17,108 nt of DNA, taken from NCBI GenBank assembly GCA_019234035.1, contig JAFALX010000123.1, positions 1 through 17,108 on the forward strand. Direction: 5' to 3'. The notes beneath the pieces were generated by a model. It worked only from the letters and a program-made list of their open reading frames with translations, made no database searches and was not told where the DNA came from. Made by a program: the position numbers and the translations under genes. This stretch comes from Candidatus Dormiibacterota bacterium (GTDB taxonomy: Bacteria > Chloroflexota > Dormibacteria > Aeolococcales > Aeolococcaceae). This document shows, in pieces, positions 1-7,540 of the stretch (the first letter of the stretch is position 1; each line of letters begins with the position of its first letter).

Positions 1-1362
1 GAGGAGCTCCTCGTTGGTCGTCTCGAGCTCCTCGTTGGTCGACTGCAGCTCCTCGTACGCGGTCTCCAGCTCCTGCCGGCTGCGCGTCAGCTCGGTCTGC
101 AGCCGGTTGGACGCGCTCACGTCCTTGAACGTCACCAGCGCGCCGAGCTGCTCTCCGTCGGGGTCGGCCAGCGGCGCCACCGTCACGTCCAGGAATTGGG
201 TCCCGCCGTTCTGCGTGGCACGTTCCACTCCGGCGATCTGCAGGACGCGGCGATCGTGCAGCGACTGCTCGATGACCGAGCGCAGCTCCACCGGGCGGTA
301 CGACACCTCGACGTCCTGCAGGCGGCGGCCGATGTCGCGCAGGCTCACGCCGAGCGTCTGCCGCGCCATCTCGTTGGCCATCACGAGCACGCCGTCGGCG
401 TCGACGACGATCATCGCGTTGGAGTCGGAGTCGAACGCCGCCTCACGCAGCCGGACCTGGCGGCCGACGTGGTTGCCGATCAGGTCGTTGTTGCCCTGCG
501 CGAACAGCCGCAGCCGCGAGCGGAAGCTCGGCGAGTTGACCTTCGTGAAGATGCGCTGCTTCATGTCCAGCGGCACGAAGAGGTTGGCGTGCGTCAGCAG
601 CATCTCGGCGCGCCCCACGAAGAGGAAGCCGCCGTCGTTGAGCGCGTAGTGCAGCCGCGCCAGGACCCGAGCCTGGGTCTCGGCCGTGAAGTACATCAGC
701 GTGTTGCGGCAGATGAGGATGTCGATGCGCGAGATCGGCGCGTCCTGCAGCAGGTCGTGGCGCCCGAAGATGACGCAGCGGCGCAGGTCCTGCGGGAAGA
801 CGCCGCGCTGGCCGTGGATCTCGAAGTACTTCGCACGCAGCTCATCGGGAACGGCCTGCAGGTCCTTGAGCGAGTACACGCCCTGGCGCGCGCGGTTGAG
901 CGCCTCCTCGTCGACGTCGGTGGCGTAGATCTTCACGCGCTGGCGGAAGTCCTCCGCGCCGATCTGCTCGGCGAGGAGCATCGCGATGCTGTAGGCCTCC
1001 TCGCCGGACGCGCAGCCGGCGCTCCAGACGCGGATCGCGTCGTCCCTGTTCCGCATCGCAACGATCTGCGGGAGGACGTCGTTGCGGATGCGCTCCCACG
1101 CCTGCGGGTCGCGGAAGAAGTTGGTGACGTTGATGAGAATCGTGTCGAAGAGCGCGGCGTACTCGTCGGGGTGGACCTGCAGGTAGTCGACGTACTCGTC
1201 GTAGGCGTTGAGACGCAGCTGGTCGAGGCGCTTCTGCACCCGGCGCGCGAGCGACGAGCGCTTGTACCCCGTGAAGTCCGAGCCATGTGTCTCGTAGAGG
1301 AACTGCAGCAGCGCGTCGAACTCGCTGTTGTTCTGCACCGCGTCGGTGATCTGGTCGGTCAT
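1..1362 (-). CDS. cheR: CheR-type methyltransferase with PAS domain and coiled coil (partial, 3' end outside window)
   Basis: The reading frame is open from ATG at 1362 to the window edge (454 codons, no stop), so the C-terminus is missing. Residues about 12-285 form a CheR protein-glutamate methyltransferase: NVTNFFRD (78-85), SAM-binding WSAGCASGEEAYSIAM (113-128), ATDVDEEAL (147-155) and ICRNTLMYF (217-225). A PAS-like domain covers about 305-420 (VVDADGVLVMANEMA). A coiled coil follows with the phrase STNEELETTNEEL near 441-453, which I know from CheB/CheR-PAS hybrid sensors; such proteins often continue into a histidine kinase, which cannot be checked here. It overlaps the cheB stop by ATGA at 1359-1362, so the two are translationally coupled. 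Expected role: SAM-dependent methylation of receptor glutamates or of a stand-alone signalling system. No other chemotaxis gene is in view, so the target is unknown. Confidence 0.93.
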   Translation of the reverse strand, partial: MTDQITDAVQNNSEFDALLQFLYETHGSDFTGYKRSSLARRVQKRLDQLRLNAYDEYVDYLQVHPDEYAALFDTILINVTNFFRDPQAWERIRNDVLPQIVAMRNRDDAIRVWSAGCASGEEAYSIAMLLAEQIGAEDFRQRVKIYATDVDEEALNRARQGVYSLKDLQAVPDELRAKYFEIHGQRGVFPQDLRRCVIFGRHDLLQDAPISRIDILICRNTLMYFTAETQARVLARLHYALNDGGFLFVGRAEMLLTHANLFVPLDMKQRIFTKVNSPSFRSRLRLFAQGNNDLIGNHVGRQVRLREAAFDSDSNAMIVVDADGVLVMANEMARQTLGVSLRDIGRRLQDVEVSYRPVELRSVIEQSLHDRRVLQIAGVERATQNGGTQFLDVTVAPLADPDGEQLGALVTFKDVSASNRLQTELTRSRQELETAYEELQSTNEELETTNEELL

Positions 1363-2018
1363 TGCAGTGGCGCCCTGATCAAGTCGGAGATGGTCGGTCC
1401 GATGTCGCGCAGCTCGAGCACCCGGTCGGCGATGCCGGTGCCGATGGCGGCGTGCGGCATCCCGGTGAACTCCGCGGTGCCCTCGTCTTGCACGACAACC
1501 ACTCCGCCCATCTTTTTGACTGCGCGTATGCCCATGGCCCCGTCCTCGCCGGTGCCGGACAGCACGACTGCAACGAGGCCCGGGCCACACGCCGCGGCTG
1601 CGGACTCAAACAATAGATCAGCGGACGGTCGCAGAAAGTGCACCAACTCTGTATCCGCAAGCGTGACGGATCCGTCGGTGTTGACGAGCAGGTGGCGGTC
1701 GGGGGGCGCGATGTAGACGACGCCGTTGCGCAGCACCTCGCCGTCGCGGGCCTGCCGGACGTCCAGGAGGGTCTGGCGGGCCATGATGGCCGCCATGTGC
1801 GACGGGTGACGCGGCGCCAGGTGCTGCACGACCACCACCGGCGCCGGCAGGTCGATCGGCAGCGACGACAGCACAGTGCCGATTGCGTGGATGCCGCCTG
1901 CCGAAGCCGCGAGGGCGACGAGGCGCACGGGTGTGCGCTGCGGCTCAGGGTGCGTCGGCGCTTCCGCCACCGCGTCCAGGGTCACAGTGTCGGTGTCCGC
2001 CCGCCGGGCTCCCGTCAC
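1359..2018 (-). CDS. cheB: CheB-type protein-glutamate methylesterase, catalytic domain only
   Basis: 219 residues from a GTG start; an in-frame stop lies eight codons upstream, so the start cannot move far. The catalytic triad of CheB methylesterases is visible: Ser39 in LAASAGG, His66 in VVQHLAPRH, and Asp159 in SGTGEDGAMG. There is no N-terminal receiver domain, only about 30 variable residues, so it differs from classical two-domain CheB and matches the stand-alone form found with CheR-PAS hybrids. It would hydrolyse glutamyl methyl esters (or deamidate glutamine) on a receptor or partner, opposing the CheR encoded next. The stop overlaps the cheR ATG (ATGA, 1359-1362). A GAGGA sequence lies 18 bases before the GTG, too far for a typical ribosome site, so the exact start is only moderately sure. 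Confidence 0.93.
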   Translation of the reverse strand: MTGARRADTDTVTLDAVAEAPTHPEPQRTPVRLVALAASAGGIHAIGTVLSSLPIDLPAPVVVVQHLAPRHPSHMAAIMARQTLLDVRQARDGEVLRNGVVYIAPPDRHLLVNTDGSVTLADTELVHFLRPSADLLFESAAAACGPGLVAVVLSGTGEDGAMGIRAVKKMGGVVVVQDEGTAEFTGMPHAAIGTGIADRVLELRDIGPTISDLIRAPLQ

Positions 2019-2047
2019 GGTTGTTTTCGTGGCGATTCCTCAGTCGC

Positions 2048-2096
2048 ATGCTACCAGGGCCTCTGAGCGCTGATGAACGCCCGCCTGGACTAGCAT
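2048..2096. promoter_or_regulatory. Divergent promoter region between cheB and the DinB-like gene
   Basis: Two TAGCAT hexamers face away from each other, at 2053-2048 on the minus strand (towards cheB) and at 2091-2096 on the plus strand (towards the DinB-like gene). Both fit a -10 element (TAnnnT). Possible -35 partners are weak on both sides. The plus-strand hexamer is only 8 bases before the ATG at 2105, which would give a leaderless or nearly leaderless mRNA. Sequence match only. Confidence 0.35.
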
Positions 2097-2104
2097 CCGG
2101 CGCA

Positions 2105-2767
2105 ATGGCACGGCGCGCGAGAGTCCCCGTGGGTGTCGAGGCGGGAGCCAAGCGCGTGTTCGCCTTCGCGGTCGACTGGCCCGGCTGGTGCCGCACTGCC
2201 AAGACCGAGGCACTCGCGCTGGAGGCGCTTGCCGCATACGGGCCGCGGTACGCGCCGGTTGCGGCCGAGGCAGGGGTCGCCTTCCCGAAGCAGTTCGACC
2301 TCGCCGTCGCCGCCCGCGTGCCGGGGACGGCGACCACCGACTTCGGCGCACCGGACGCGAGGTTGCCGGGCGATACGCGGCCGCTGCCCACCGCCGAGGC
2401 GGCGCACCTCATCGCACTGATGCGGGCGGGATGGGCCGTGCTCGACGACGTCGCGTCGCGCGCACCCGAGGCGCTGCTGAAGGGACCTCGAGGCGGGGGG
2501 CGTGATCGCGACAGGATGCTCGATCACGTGCTCGGCGCGGAGCAGGCGTACGCGCGCAAGCTCGGCGTGCGCCTCACGCAGCCGGCCACCGGCGACACGG
2601 CGGCGATCCGCACGTTCCGCGACGTGATCGCGGCGGCGCTTCAGGCGCGGGCGGCGGACCCGGCGACGGATTCCGTGTCGCCGTGGCCCGTCCGCTATTT
2701 CATCCGGCGCCTGACATGGCACGCGCTCGACCACGCGTGGGAGATGGAGGACCGCAGCCCCGCGTAG
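2105..2767 (+). CDS. DinB-like (four-helix) protein with N-terminal HicB-like segment
   Basis: 220 residues from ATG 2105. The frame is open further upstream (to about 1883), but that part overlaps cheB on the other strand and lacks protein-like composition, so I start at 2105. Residues about 15-55 (VFAFAVDWPGWC, then EALALEALAAYGPRYAPVA) resemble the HicB-like strand-strand-helix pattern, in which a short segment ending in PGC/PGW precedes an acidic helix. Residues about 95-215 look like a DinB/YfiT-type metal-binding helix bundle: His141 in MLDHVLGAEQAYARKLG, then His206 and His210 in LTWHALDHAWEMED, the expected three-histidine spacing. DinB-fold proteins include thiol-dependent transferases and many of unknown role; no substrate can be named. 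It converges on the DoxX gene with only 10 bases between stops. Confidence 0.82.
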   Translation: MARRARVPVGVEAGAKRVFAFAVDWPGWCRTAKTEALALEALAAYGPRYAPVAAEAGVAFPKQFDLAVAARVPGTATTDFGAPDARLPGDTRPLPTAEAAHLIALMRAGWAVLDDVASRAPEALLKGPRGGGRDRDRMLDHVLGAEQAYARKLGVRLTQPATGDTAAIRTFRDVIAAALQARAADPATDSVSPWPVRYFIRRLTWHALDHAWEMEDRSPA

Positions 2768-2777
2768 CCCTGTCGCG

Positions 2778-3323
2778 TCAGTGCGCGCGACTGTGCGCGG
2801 CCGGCTTGGTCAGCGGCTCGCGTCGCGGTGGGATGGCCGGTCGCCCGCGGCGGAACAGGCTGAGCAACAGCGTGTCGAGCCCGGGGAGCCCGGGCGTCAA
2901 CGCCAGGATCGCGAGCAGGATCGGCTCGTACATGAAGTCGTACGTCCACGCGCCCGCGCCCACCGACCAGAGAAACAGCAGCAGCGACATGGCGAGCCCG
3001 CCCAGCGCCGCAATGCGGCCGAGGATGCCCAGCATCAACCCGAGCCCGACGGCGAGCTCGCCGCCCGTGAGCACCCAGGCGAGGACGTTCCAGTGCGGCA
3101 GCACGAACCCCGTCGCGAAATCGCGCAGCGGGCCGATGCCACCGTTATGGACATTGGCGGCAATAATGTTGTACGCGCCGCCGCGGTTGATGAGGTACTG
3201 ACTCCAGGGCCCGAGGCTGAAGGCGCTGAAGTCGAACAGCTTCGCGAGCCCGTTGCTGAAGTACACGATACCGAGAAAGGAGCGGATGGCGACGAGCGAC
3301 CACTGCGACCTGGCCGCCTTCAT
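2778..3323 (-). CDS. DoxX-family integral membrane protein
   Basis: 181 residues. The N-terminal helix SFLGIVYFSNGLAKLFDF, with the G-x-AKLFDF type motif, is typical of DoxX/DoxD-like proteins. Further hydrophobic segments lie at about 80-100 (VLAWVLTGGELAVGLGLMLG), 103-125 and 132-150, giving four membrane helices. The tail after residue 155 is basic. DoxX proteins are small membrane partners of redox systems, such as thiosulfate:quinone oxidoreductase subunits, or of oxidative-stress complexes. Here the gene is last in the long minus-strand block, joined by ATGA (3320-3323) to the 38-residue peptide gene and through it to the Mo-oxidoreductase, which makes a role in passing electrons to the quinone pool attractive but unproven. 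Confidence 0.88.
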   Translation of the reverse strand: MKAARSQWSLVAIRSFLGIVYFSNGLAKLFDFSAFSLGPWSQYLINRGGAYNIIAANVHNGGIGPLRDFATGFVLPHWNVLAWVLTGGELAVGLGLMLGILGRIAALGGLAMSLLLFLWSVGAGAWTYDFMYEPILLAILALTPGLPGLDTLLLSLFRRGRPAIPPRREPLTKPAAHSRAH

Positions 3324-3436
3324 GGGTGCGCGTACAGCGAGCCGGTCAGTCCGACGACCCAGGCGACGACGATCGCGCTGACGACCAGCGCGAGGGCGAG
3401 CACCTGCAGCCCCACGAGGAGCCGGATCGGCCTCAT
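3320..3436 (-). CDS. 38-residue single-pass membrane peptide
   Basis: This gene is too short for usual gene callers. It starts at ATG 3436-3434 and stops at TGA 3322-3320. It encodes a basic N-terminus (MRPIR), one hydrophobic helix of about 25 residues (LLVGLQVLALALVVSAIVV and on) and a short tail ending GSLYAHP. Both ends share four bases with a neighbour in the ATGA pattern: its ATG with the stop of the Mo-oxidoreductase (3433-3436), and its stop with the start of the DoxX gene (3320-3323). That double overlap, with a clean membrane helix, is the evidence that it is real. It may be a small subunit of the membrane redox complex formed by its neighbours. No family recognised. Confidence 0.72.
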   Translation of the reverse strand: MRPIRLLVGLQVLALALVVSAIVVAWVVGLTGSLYAHP

Positions 3437-4725
3437 CCGGGGCGCCCCGCCGGGTCCTGAGGCAGGAGGCGCCCGGTCACGGTGGGGTTGCTGAAGTCGA
3501 CGTGCTCGCCGAGGTAGAGCTGTGGCGTGCCGCGGCGCACGTCGATGCCATCCACCCACTTGATGTTGGACTCGCCGACCGTGCCCGGGATGATGAGCCG
3601 CAGCGGATAGCCGTGCGCGTCGTTGAGGCGGGCGCCGTTGACGTGCGTGCACAGCAGCGTGCCCGCGAGCACGAGGTCGGAGCGCCGGTGGTCCCAGTGG
3701 TAGCCGCTCGTGGAGCGGATGTCGGCATGGCTCCAGTCGAGGTGCGCGCCGGCCATCGCCAGCAGCGTGGAGAGGGGCACGCCGCGCCACGTGCGCGTCG
3801 CCGACCAGCCGGTGACGCAGTTCAACGCATAGGTGCGCTCCACCCAGGGGAGATTGAGGACGTCGTCCTCGGTCAGCGCCAGCGGGTTGTCCACCTCGCC
3901 GGTGACGCGCAGCCGCCACACGGCGACATCCACGTGCTGCATGCCGCCCTCGAAGTTCATGACAGGAAAGTCCAAAGCTCCTGACCCGGCGCGGCGCGGC
4001 ATCAGCCACGCGAATGCCGGCGACGGCCACCCCGATGCGCCGGCGCCGAGCGCGGCGCCTGCCGCAAGCGCAGAGCCCAGAAGGACGCGTCGCGTCACCC
4101 TGCCGCCGAACGGCTCGCGCACCGGGGCGCCATCGCGTTTGCGCATGATGGCCGGCCGTCCGGCGAGGTCGGCGGCGGCCTCACGGTGCGCCTGCACCAC
4201 GTGGAGGAACAGGTGCACCGTCAGCACGGCCACGAACGTGAAGGCGGCGACGTTGTGGATCGCCGTCCACGGCCAGCCGAGTTGGTTCTGAAAGCTCCAC
4301 ATCTCGACGCCGCTCGCGAACAGGCTGATGCCACTGACGATGAGCAGCGGCGCGATGAGCCGCGCGGTCCACGACGGCGGGCCCGCGGCCTTGTAATGGC
4401 GGCCGCGCAGGTAGTACCTGCCGAAGCGCCAGCCGGTGCTCGCCAGCTTGAGGCCGAGCAGCGGCATCAGCGCGAAGCCGACGAAGAAGTGGACCGGCCG
4501 GACGATGTCGTACGTCGGCCCGTTGAAGAACCCGACGTTGTAGGTGAGCAGCGCGAAGAACACCGCGCTGGCGATCTGCAGCACCAGCAGCGCCAGCAGC
4601 AGCACCCCGAGCGTGGAGGTGAACCGCGTGTTGCCCGCAACGCCTGCTGCTCCGCGGGCGTCCCGCTCGGCCCGCCTGGCGCCGGCGCGCGCGTCCGAGG
4701 TACCCCCGCTCGAGGCGCGGCTCAC
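3433..4725 (-). CDS. Cytochrome b-type membrane domain fused to sulfite oxidase/MsrP-type molybdopterin oxidoreductase
   Basis: 430 residues from GTG 4725, which overlaps the upstream lipoprotein stop (GTGA) as other junctions here do; an ATG at 4767 would add 14 residues and a 46-base overlap. Residues 36-178 hold four membrane helices with candidate haem ligands His79 (RPVHFFVGF), His157 (AIHNVAAF), His171 and His175 (TVHLFLHVV), as in cytochrome b561/ferric-reductase-like domains. A second signal-like stretch follows (TRRVLLGSALAAGAALGAG, 211-229; twin-arginine flavour), then a sulfite-oxidase-fold Mo domain (about 250-425) with the cofactor cysteine Cys303 in ALNCVTGWSATRTWRGVPL. The layout resembles MsrQ and MsrP (haem membrane partner plus periplasmic Mo enzyme) joined in one chain. 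Likely an extracytoplasmic reductase or oxidase linked to quinones; substrate unknown. Confidence 0.88.
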   Translation of the reverse strand: MSRASSGGTSDARAGARRAERDARGAAGVAGNTRFTSTLGVLLLALLVLQIASAVFFALLTYNVGFFNGPTYDIVRPVHFFVGFALMPLLGLKLASTGWRFGRYYLRGRHYKAAGPPSWTARLIAPLLIVSGISLFASGVEMWSFQNQLGWPWTAIHNVAAFTFVAVLTVHLFLHVVQAHREAAADLAGRPAIMRKRDGAPVREPFGGRVTRRVLLGSALAAGAALGAGASGWPSPAFAWLMPRRAGSGALDFPVMNFEGGMQHVDVAVWRLRVTGEVDNPLALTEDDVLNLPWVERTYALNCVTGWSATRTWRGVPLSTLLAMAGAHLDWSHADIRSTSGYHWDHRRSDLVLAGTLLCTHVNGARLNDAHGYPLRLIIPGTVGESNIKWVDGIDVRRGTPQLYLGEHVDFSNPTVTGRLLPQDPAGRPG

Positions 4726-5369
4726 GCGGGCGTCTGGGCGCTCGGGAAGGTGGGGCTCTCCTGGCATGCGTCGTCAGTCGCTATGAAAAGCCACTGCGCG
4801 CCGCTGTGCACCTTGGATTTCGCGATGCTGCCCGTGGCCGTGCCCGAGCCGCCGGCGGTCAGGAGCACGGCGAACCCGTCGGTGACGTCGACCGCGAGCA
4901 GCTCGTCGCCGACGGGCGACCCCGGCCCGGCCTGCAGCGGCGCCTGCAGCGAGTACGAGGAGCCCTGGCTGGTGATCGTCGGATCGGCGGTGAACGACGG
5001 TCCGCGGCCGGCGGGCTGCGGCTTCAGGCGGACGTCGTACGCGTTGTCGCCGGAGTTGAGCGACTTCAGGTTGTGCCCGGGGTCGTACACGAAGCCCGGA
5101 GCGAAGACGTGCACCGGGGTGTTCCCGGTCGCGACGTTGTTCAGCGAGTACGTCCCGTCATGCGCGGCGACCACCGAGGTGCGGCGGCTGCCATTGCCGA
5201 CCACGACGACCGCGCCGGGAAGCGCCTGCCCGGCGGAGTCCATGATCTTGCCGCTCAGCGAGGCGTCGTTGCCGCCCCCGCCACAGGCGGCCACGGCCAC
5301 GAGTGTCACCGCGATGGAGGGGGAGACGAGCCACCGCGGTGCCCGTGTGAGGTCGCGCATCCGCCTCAT
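4722..5369 (-). CDS. Lipoprotein with carboxypeptidase-regulatory-like (CNA-B/transthyretin-type) domain
   Basis: 215 residues from ATG 5369. A lipobox is clear: IAVTLVAVAAC with Cys29 followed by GGGGND, so the protein is exported and lipidated. Residues about 37-100 (SLSGKIMDSAGQALPGAVVVVG, DGTYSLNNVATGNTPVHVFAPGF) match the carboxypeptidase-regulatory-like beta-sandwich, a common extracellular domain. The rest is beta-rich, with LLAVDVTDGFAVLLTAGGSG, and I do not recognise it. Other possible starts are GTG 5390 (longer n-region) and ATG 5360, which has a GAGG just ahead of it. This junction, 9-30 bases after the SGNH gene and in the same frame beyond its TGA, is the only one in the block without overlap. 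The stop overlaps the next GTG (4722-4725). Confidence 0.8.
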   Translation of the reverse strand: MRRMRDLTRAPRWLVSPSIAVTLVAVAACGGGGNDASLSGKIMDSAGQALPGAVVVVGNGSRRTSVVAAHDGTYSLNNVATGNTPVHVFAPGFVYDPGHNLKSLNSGDNAYDVRLKPQPAGRGPSFTADPTITSQGSSYSLQAPLQAGPGSPVGDELLAVDVTDGFAVLLTAGGSGTATGSIAKSKVHSGAQWLFIATDDACQESPTFPSAQTPA

Positions 5370-5399
5370 GGGTGCGCGGGCACGATGCACGGCAGGAGG

Positions 5400-6203
5400 T
5401 CACGCGTGGGCATGCGCGCGGTACGCGGCGACGAAGAGGTTCGCGATCTGCTCGTCCCCGAGCGCGCTGGGGTGCAAACCGTCATCCGAGATGTACTCCG
5501 GGTGGCTGGTGATGTCGTAGCTCCGGCTGCGAAGGTCGACGATGATGCCGTTTTCGCGCGCCGCCACGCTCTGCACCGCCGCGTCGTACGCGTCGATGGC
5601 CACGTCCACGGCCGCCGGCGGCGGCAGCGACGCCCCTGGGGGGAGCGGGCACTTCGCCGTAGAGCCCGGCACACCGACGCACGCGTTGTAGGCGGGCAGC
5701 CCGTCGATGTGCGGCGCCGCGGCGATCAGCACCGTCGCGCCGGCCGTGCGCAGTGAGTGGACGATGGTGTCCAGGTTCGCCTCGTATGCCGTGGGCGTCA
5801 CCTGTTGGACAAGGTCGTCGATGGTGAAGAAGACGGTGGCGACGGTGGGATGCACGGCCAGCGCCTGCGGCAGCTCGCGCTGCAGCGCGTCGGCGGTGGT
5901 GATCCCCGGGATCGCGAAGTTGTAGTACGTCGACGCCCGGCTCAGCGCCTCGTTGTAGAAGAGCTGCGACCAGACGAAGCGCAGGCGAAGTGCATCATCG
6001 AGGCCCACGCCCGCGGTCTCGCTCGTGCCCAGCGCGACGTAGACGTCGGGATGTCCCGCGGGCGGGACCACGATGCCCGAGCCCGGGATCGCCGACGACG
6101 GCGCCGCCCCGCAGGCGGCCAGCACCACGGCCGTCGCCAGGGCCGCCACACCGCCCATGAGAGCCCGGCGCCGAGCCGGCCGCCGCACAGCGCCTGGCGT
6201 CAC
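5400..6203 (-). CDS. SGNH/GDSL-hydrolase-like lipoprotein
   Basis: 267 residues from GTG 6203, which overlaps the permease stop (GTGA, 6200-6203); ATG 6158 (residue 16) is an alternative. The frame is open further upstream, but there it shadows the permease gene. The signal peptide ends in a lipobox, TAVVLAAC (Cys31). SGNH-fold marks: nucleophile block YVALGTSETAG (Ser61), and the C-terminal Asp241/His244 in SDDGLHPSALG. The block that normally reads G-x-N-D reads FFTIDDL (Asp129-Asp130), so the usual oxyanion Asn is an Asp. The family comprises esterases, lipases and carbohydrate acetyl-esterases acting outside the membrane. With the glycosyl genes upstream, an envelope-glycan deacylase is plausible but not shown. 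Confidence 0.85.
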   Translation of the reverse strand: MTPGAVRRPARRRALMGGVAALATAVVLAACGAAPSSAIPGSGIVVPPAGHPDVYVALGTSETAGVGLDDALRLRFVWSQLFYNEALSRASTYYNFAIPGITTADALQRELPQALAVHPTVATVFFTIDDLVQQVTPTAYEANLDTIVHSLRTAGATVLIAAAPHIDGLPAYNACVGVPGSTAKCPLPPGASLPPPAAVDVAIDAYDAAVQSVAARENGIIVDLRSRSYDITSHPEYISDDGLHPSALGDEQIANLFVAAYRAHAHA

Positions 6204-7540
6204 AGCGCCCCCACCGCCTCCCGCGCCGGCAGGCGCGCGGCCCGCAGCGCCGGCCACGCCGCGGCGATCAGCGCCAGCACCGCCGCGCCGGCGACGCCGA
6301 TCAGACTCGTGGCCACCGGTGCGCCGCCGAGGTCGACACCGAGGAGCCCCTGCGAGACCAGGTAGTCGTTGACGATGTGCGAGACGACGGCGATCGTCGC
6401 GATGCCGAATGCGGTGCCGATCAAGCCGCCGCTGACTCCACAGATGAGCGCCTCGACCAGGAACCATCGCAGCACGTCGCGGTCGTGGGCGCCGATCGCC
6501 TTGAGCACGCCGATCTCGCGGCGCCGTTCGCGCACGGCGGCGAGCAGCGCGTTGGTGATGCCCAGCGCCGCGATGAGCAGCGCGATGACCCCGATGGCGC
6601 CCAGCACCATGTCGACGACCTGCAGGTACCGCTGCACCGATGCGATGAGATGCTCCGGCGCCGTCGTCGCGAACCCGAGGGCCGTGATCTCGGAGCGAAC
6701 GGTATGGATCGTGTCGAGCGAGTCGGCCACGACGACGAGCGACGAGTAGGTGGACGCCGGCAGCGGCAGCCCGAAGCTGTTGCCGTCACCCCCGGCCAGC
6801 TGCCAGGCACGCTGTGCGTTGGTGAGCGTGCTCGAGGTGACGAGGCCGCCCGACCCCAGGTCCTGCGCCACCACACCGATGATCACGCCGCGCGACCAGC
6901 GGCCGCGGATCGTCTGTCCGTCGGGGGACACCTGCGGCGAGCCGATCTCGATCACCTGCCCCAGCACGGCGGCCGGCTTGTTTGGGTCCAGGTGAACGTG
7001 ATCGAAATAGCCAAGAGTGACTGCAACTTCCGAGGTCGACCCCTCCGCGGGGAGGCGGCCGGCGAGCACCGTGATGGGGAGGTTGTTGGCCTGCTTGAAG
7101 TCGATGCCGATGGCGCTGTCGCTGTAGGGGCGCGCCAGACCGCGGTCGGGGTCGTCGCCGGTGTACCCGGACAGCGCGCTCCCGATGGGCGGCGGCAGGA
7201 CGTACACGTCCTGCGACTGCACCGTTGTGACGGTGCTCACGTGCGGCAGCTGTTTGACCGACCGCAGCGTTTCCGCGTTGATCGGCTTCGCCGTCCCCAG
7301 CCTCGGCGTGTCGGAGTCGATCTGTGCCGGGTCGACGACGTTGGCGTCGACGGTGATCGCGGTGGCCGGTCCGCCCTTGCCCAGCTGCGCGATGACGCGC
7401 GTCTCGGCGATGACGGCGATCGACGCCAGCGCGACGAGCAGCCCCGTGCCCAATGCGACCGCCGCGATGGTCAGCGCGGTGCGCGCCGGCCGGCGCACCA
7501 CGCTGCGCAGCGAGAGCACGATGCCGTCGCGCCAGCTCAC
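6200..7540 (-). CDS. ABC transporter permease, MacB/FtsX type
   Basis: 446 residues from GTG 7540, overlapping the ATPase stop (GTGA, 7537-7540). One N-terminal membrane helix (about 20-45, TALTIAAVALGTGLLVALASIAVIA) is followed by a large extracytoplasmic part (about 50-300, MacB-PCD-like) and a C-terminal FtsX domain with three helices at about 310-336, 356-388 and 412-436. The latter includes the family phrase RERRREIGVLKAIGA (residues near 338-352), the coupling region that touches the ATPase. Such permeases do not form a classical channel; they act as mechanotransmitters, extracting lipoproteins or exporting peptides and other envelope molecules. It pairs with the preceding ATPase, and the next two genes encode lipoproteins that could be its clients or partners. 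Confidence 0.92.
   Translation of the reverse strand: MSWRDGIVLSLRSVVRRPARTALTIAAVALGTGLLVALASIAVIAETRVIAQLGKGGPATAITVDANVVDPAQIDSDTPRLGTAKPINAETLRSVKQLPHVSTVTTVQSQDVYVLPPPIGSALSGYTGDDPDRGLARPYSDSAIGIDFKQANNLPITVLAGRLPAEGSTSEVAVTLGYFDHVHLDPNKPAAVLGQVIEIGSPQVSPDGQTIRGRWSRGVIIGVVAQDLGSGGLVTSSTLTNAQRAWQLAGGDGNSFGLPLPASTYSSLVVVADSLDTIHTVRSEITALGFATTAPEHLIASVQRYLQVVDMVLGAIGVIALLIAALGITNALLAAVRERRREIGVLKAIGAHDRDVLRWFLVEALICGVSGGLIGTAFGIATIAVVSHIVNDYLVSQGLLGVDLGGAPVATSLIGVAGAAVLALIAAAWPALRAARLPAREAVGAL

Noticed and set aside
196..1716. 506-codon plus-strand open frame opposite cheR and cheB
   Set aside because: It crosses two well-supported minus-strand genes and has the low-complexity Val/Arg/Asp composition of a high-GC antisense frame.
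2768..2777. Terminator between the convergent DinB-like and DoxX genes
   Set aside because: Only 10 bases lie between the stops, and I found no stem with a T-run on either side.
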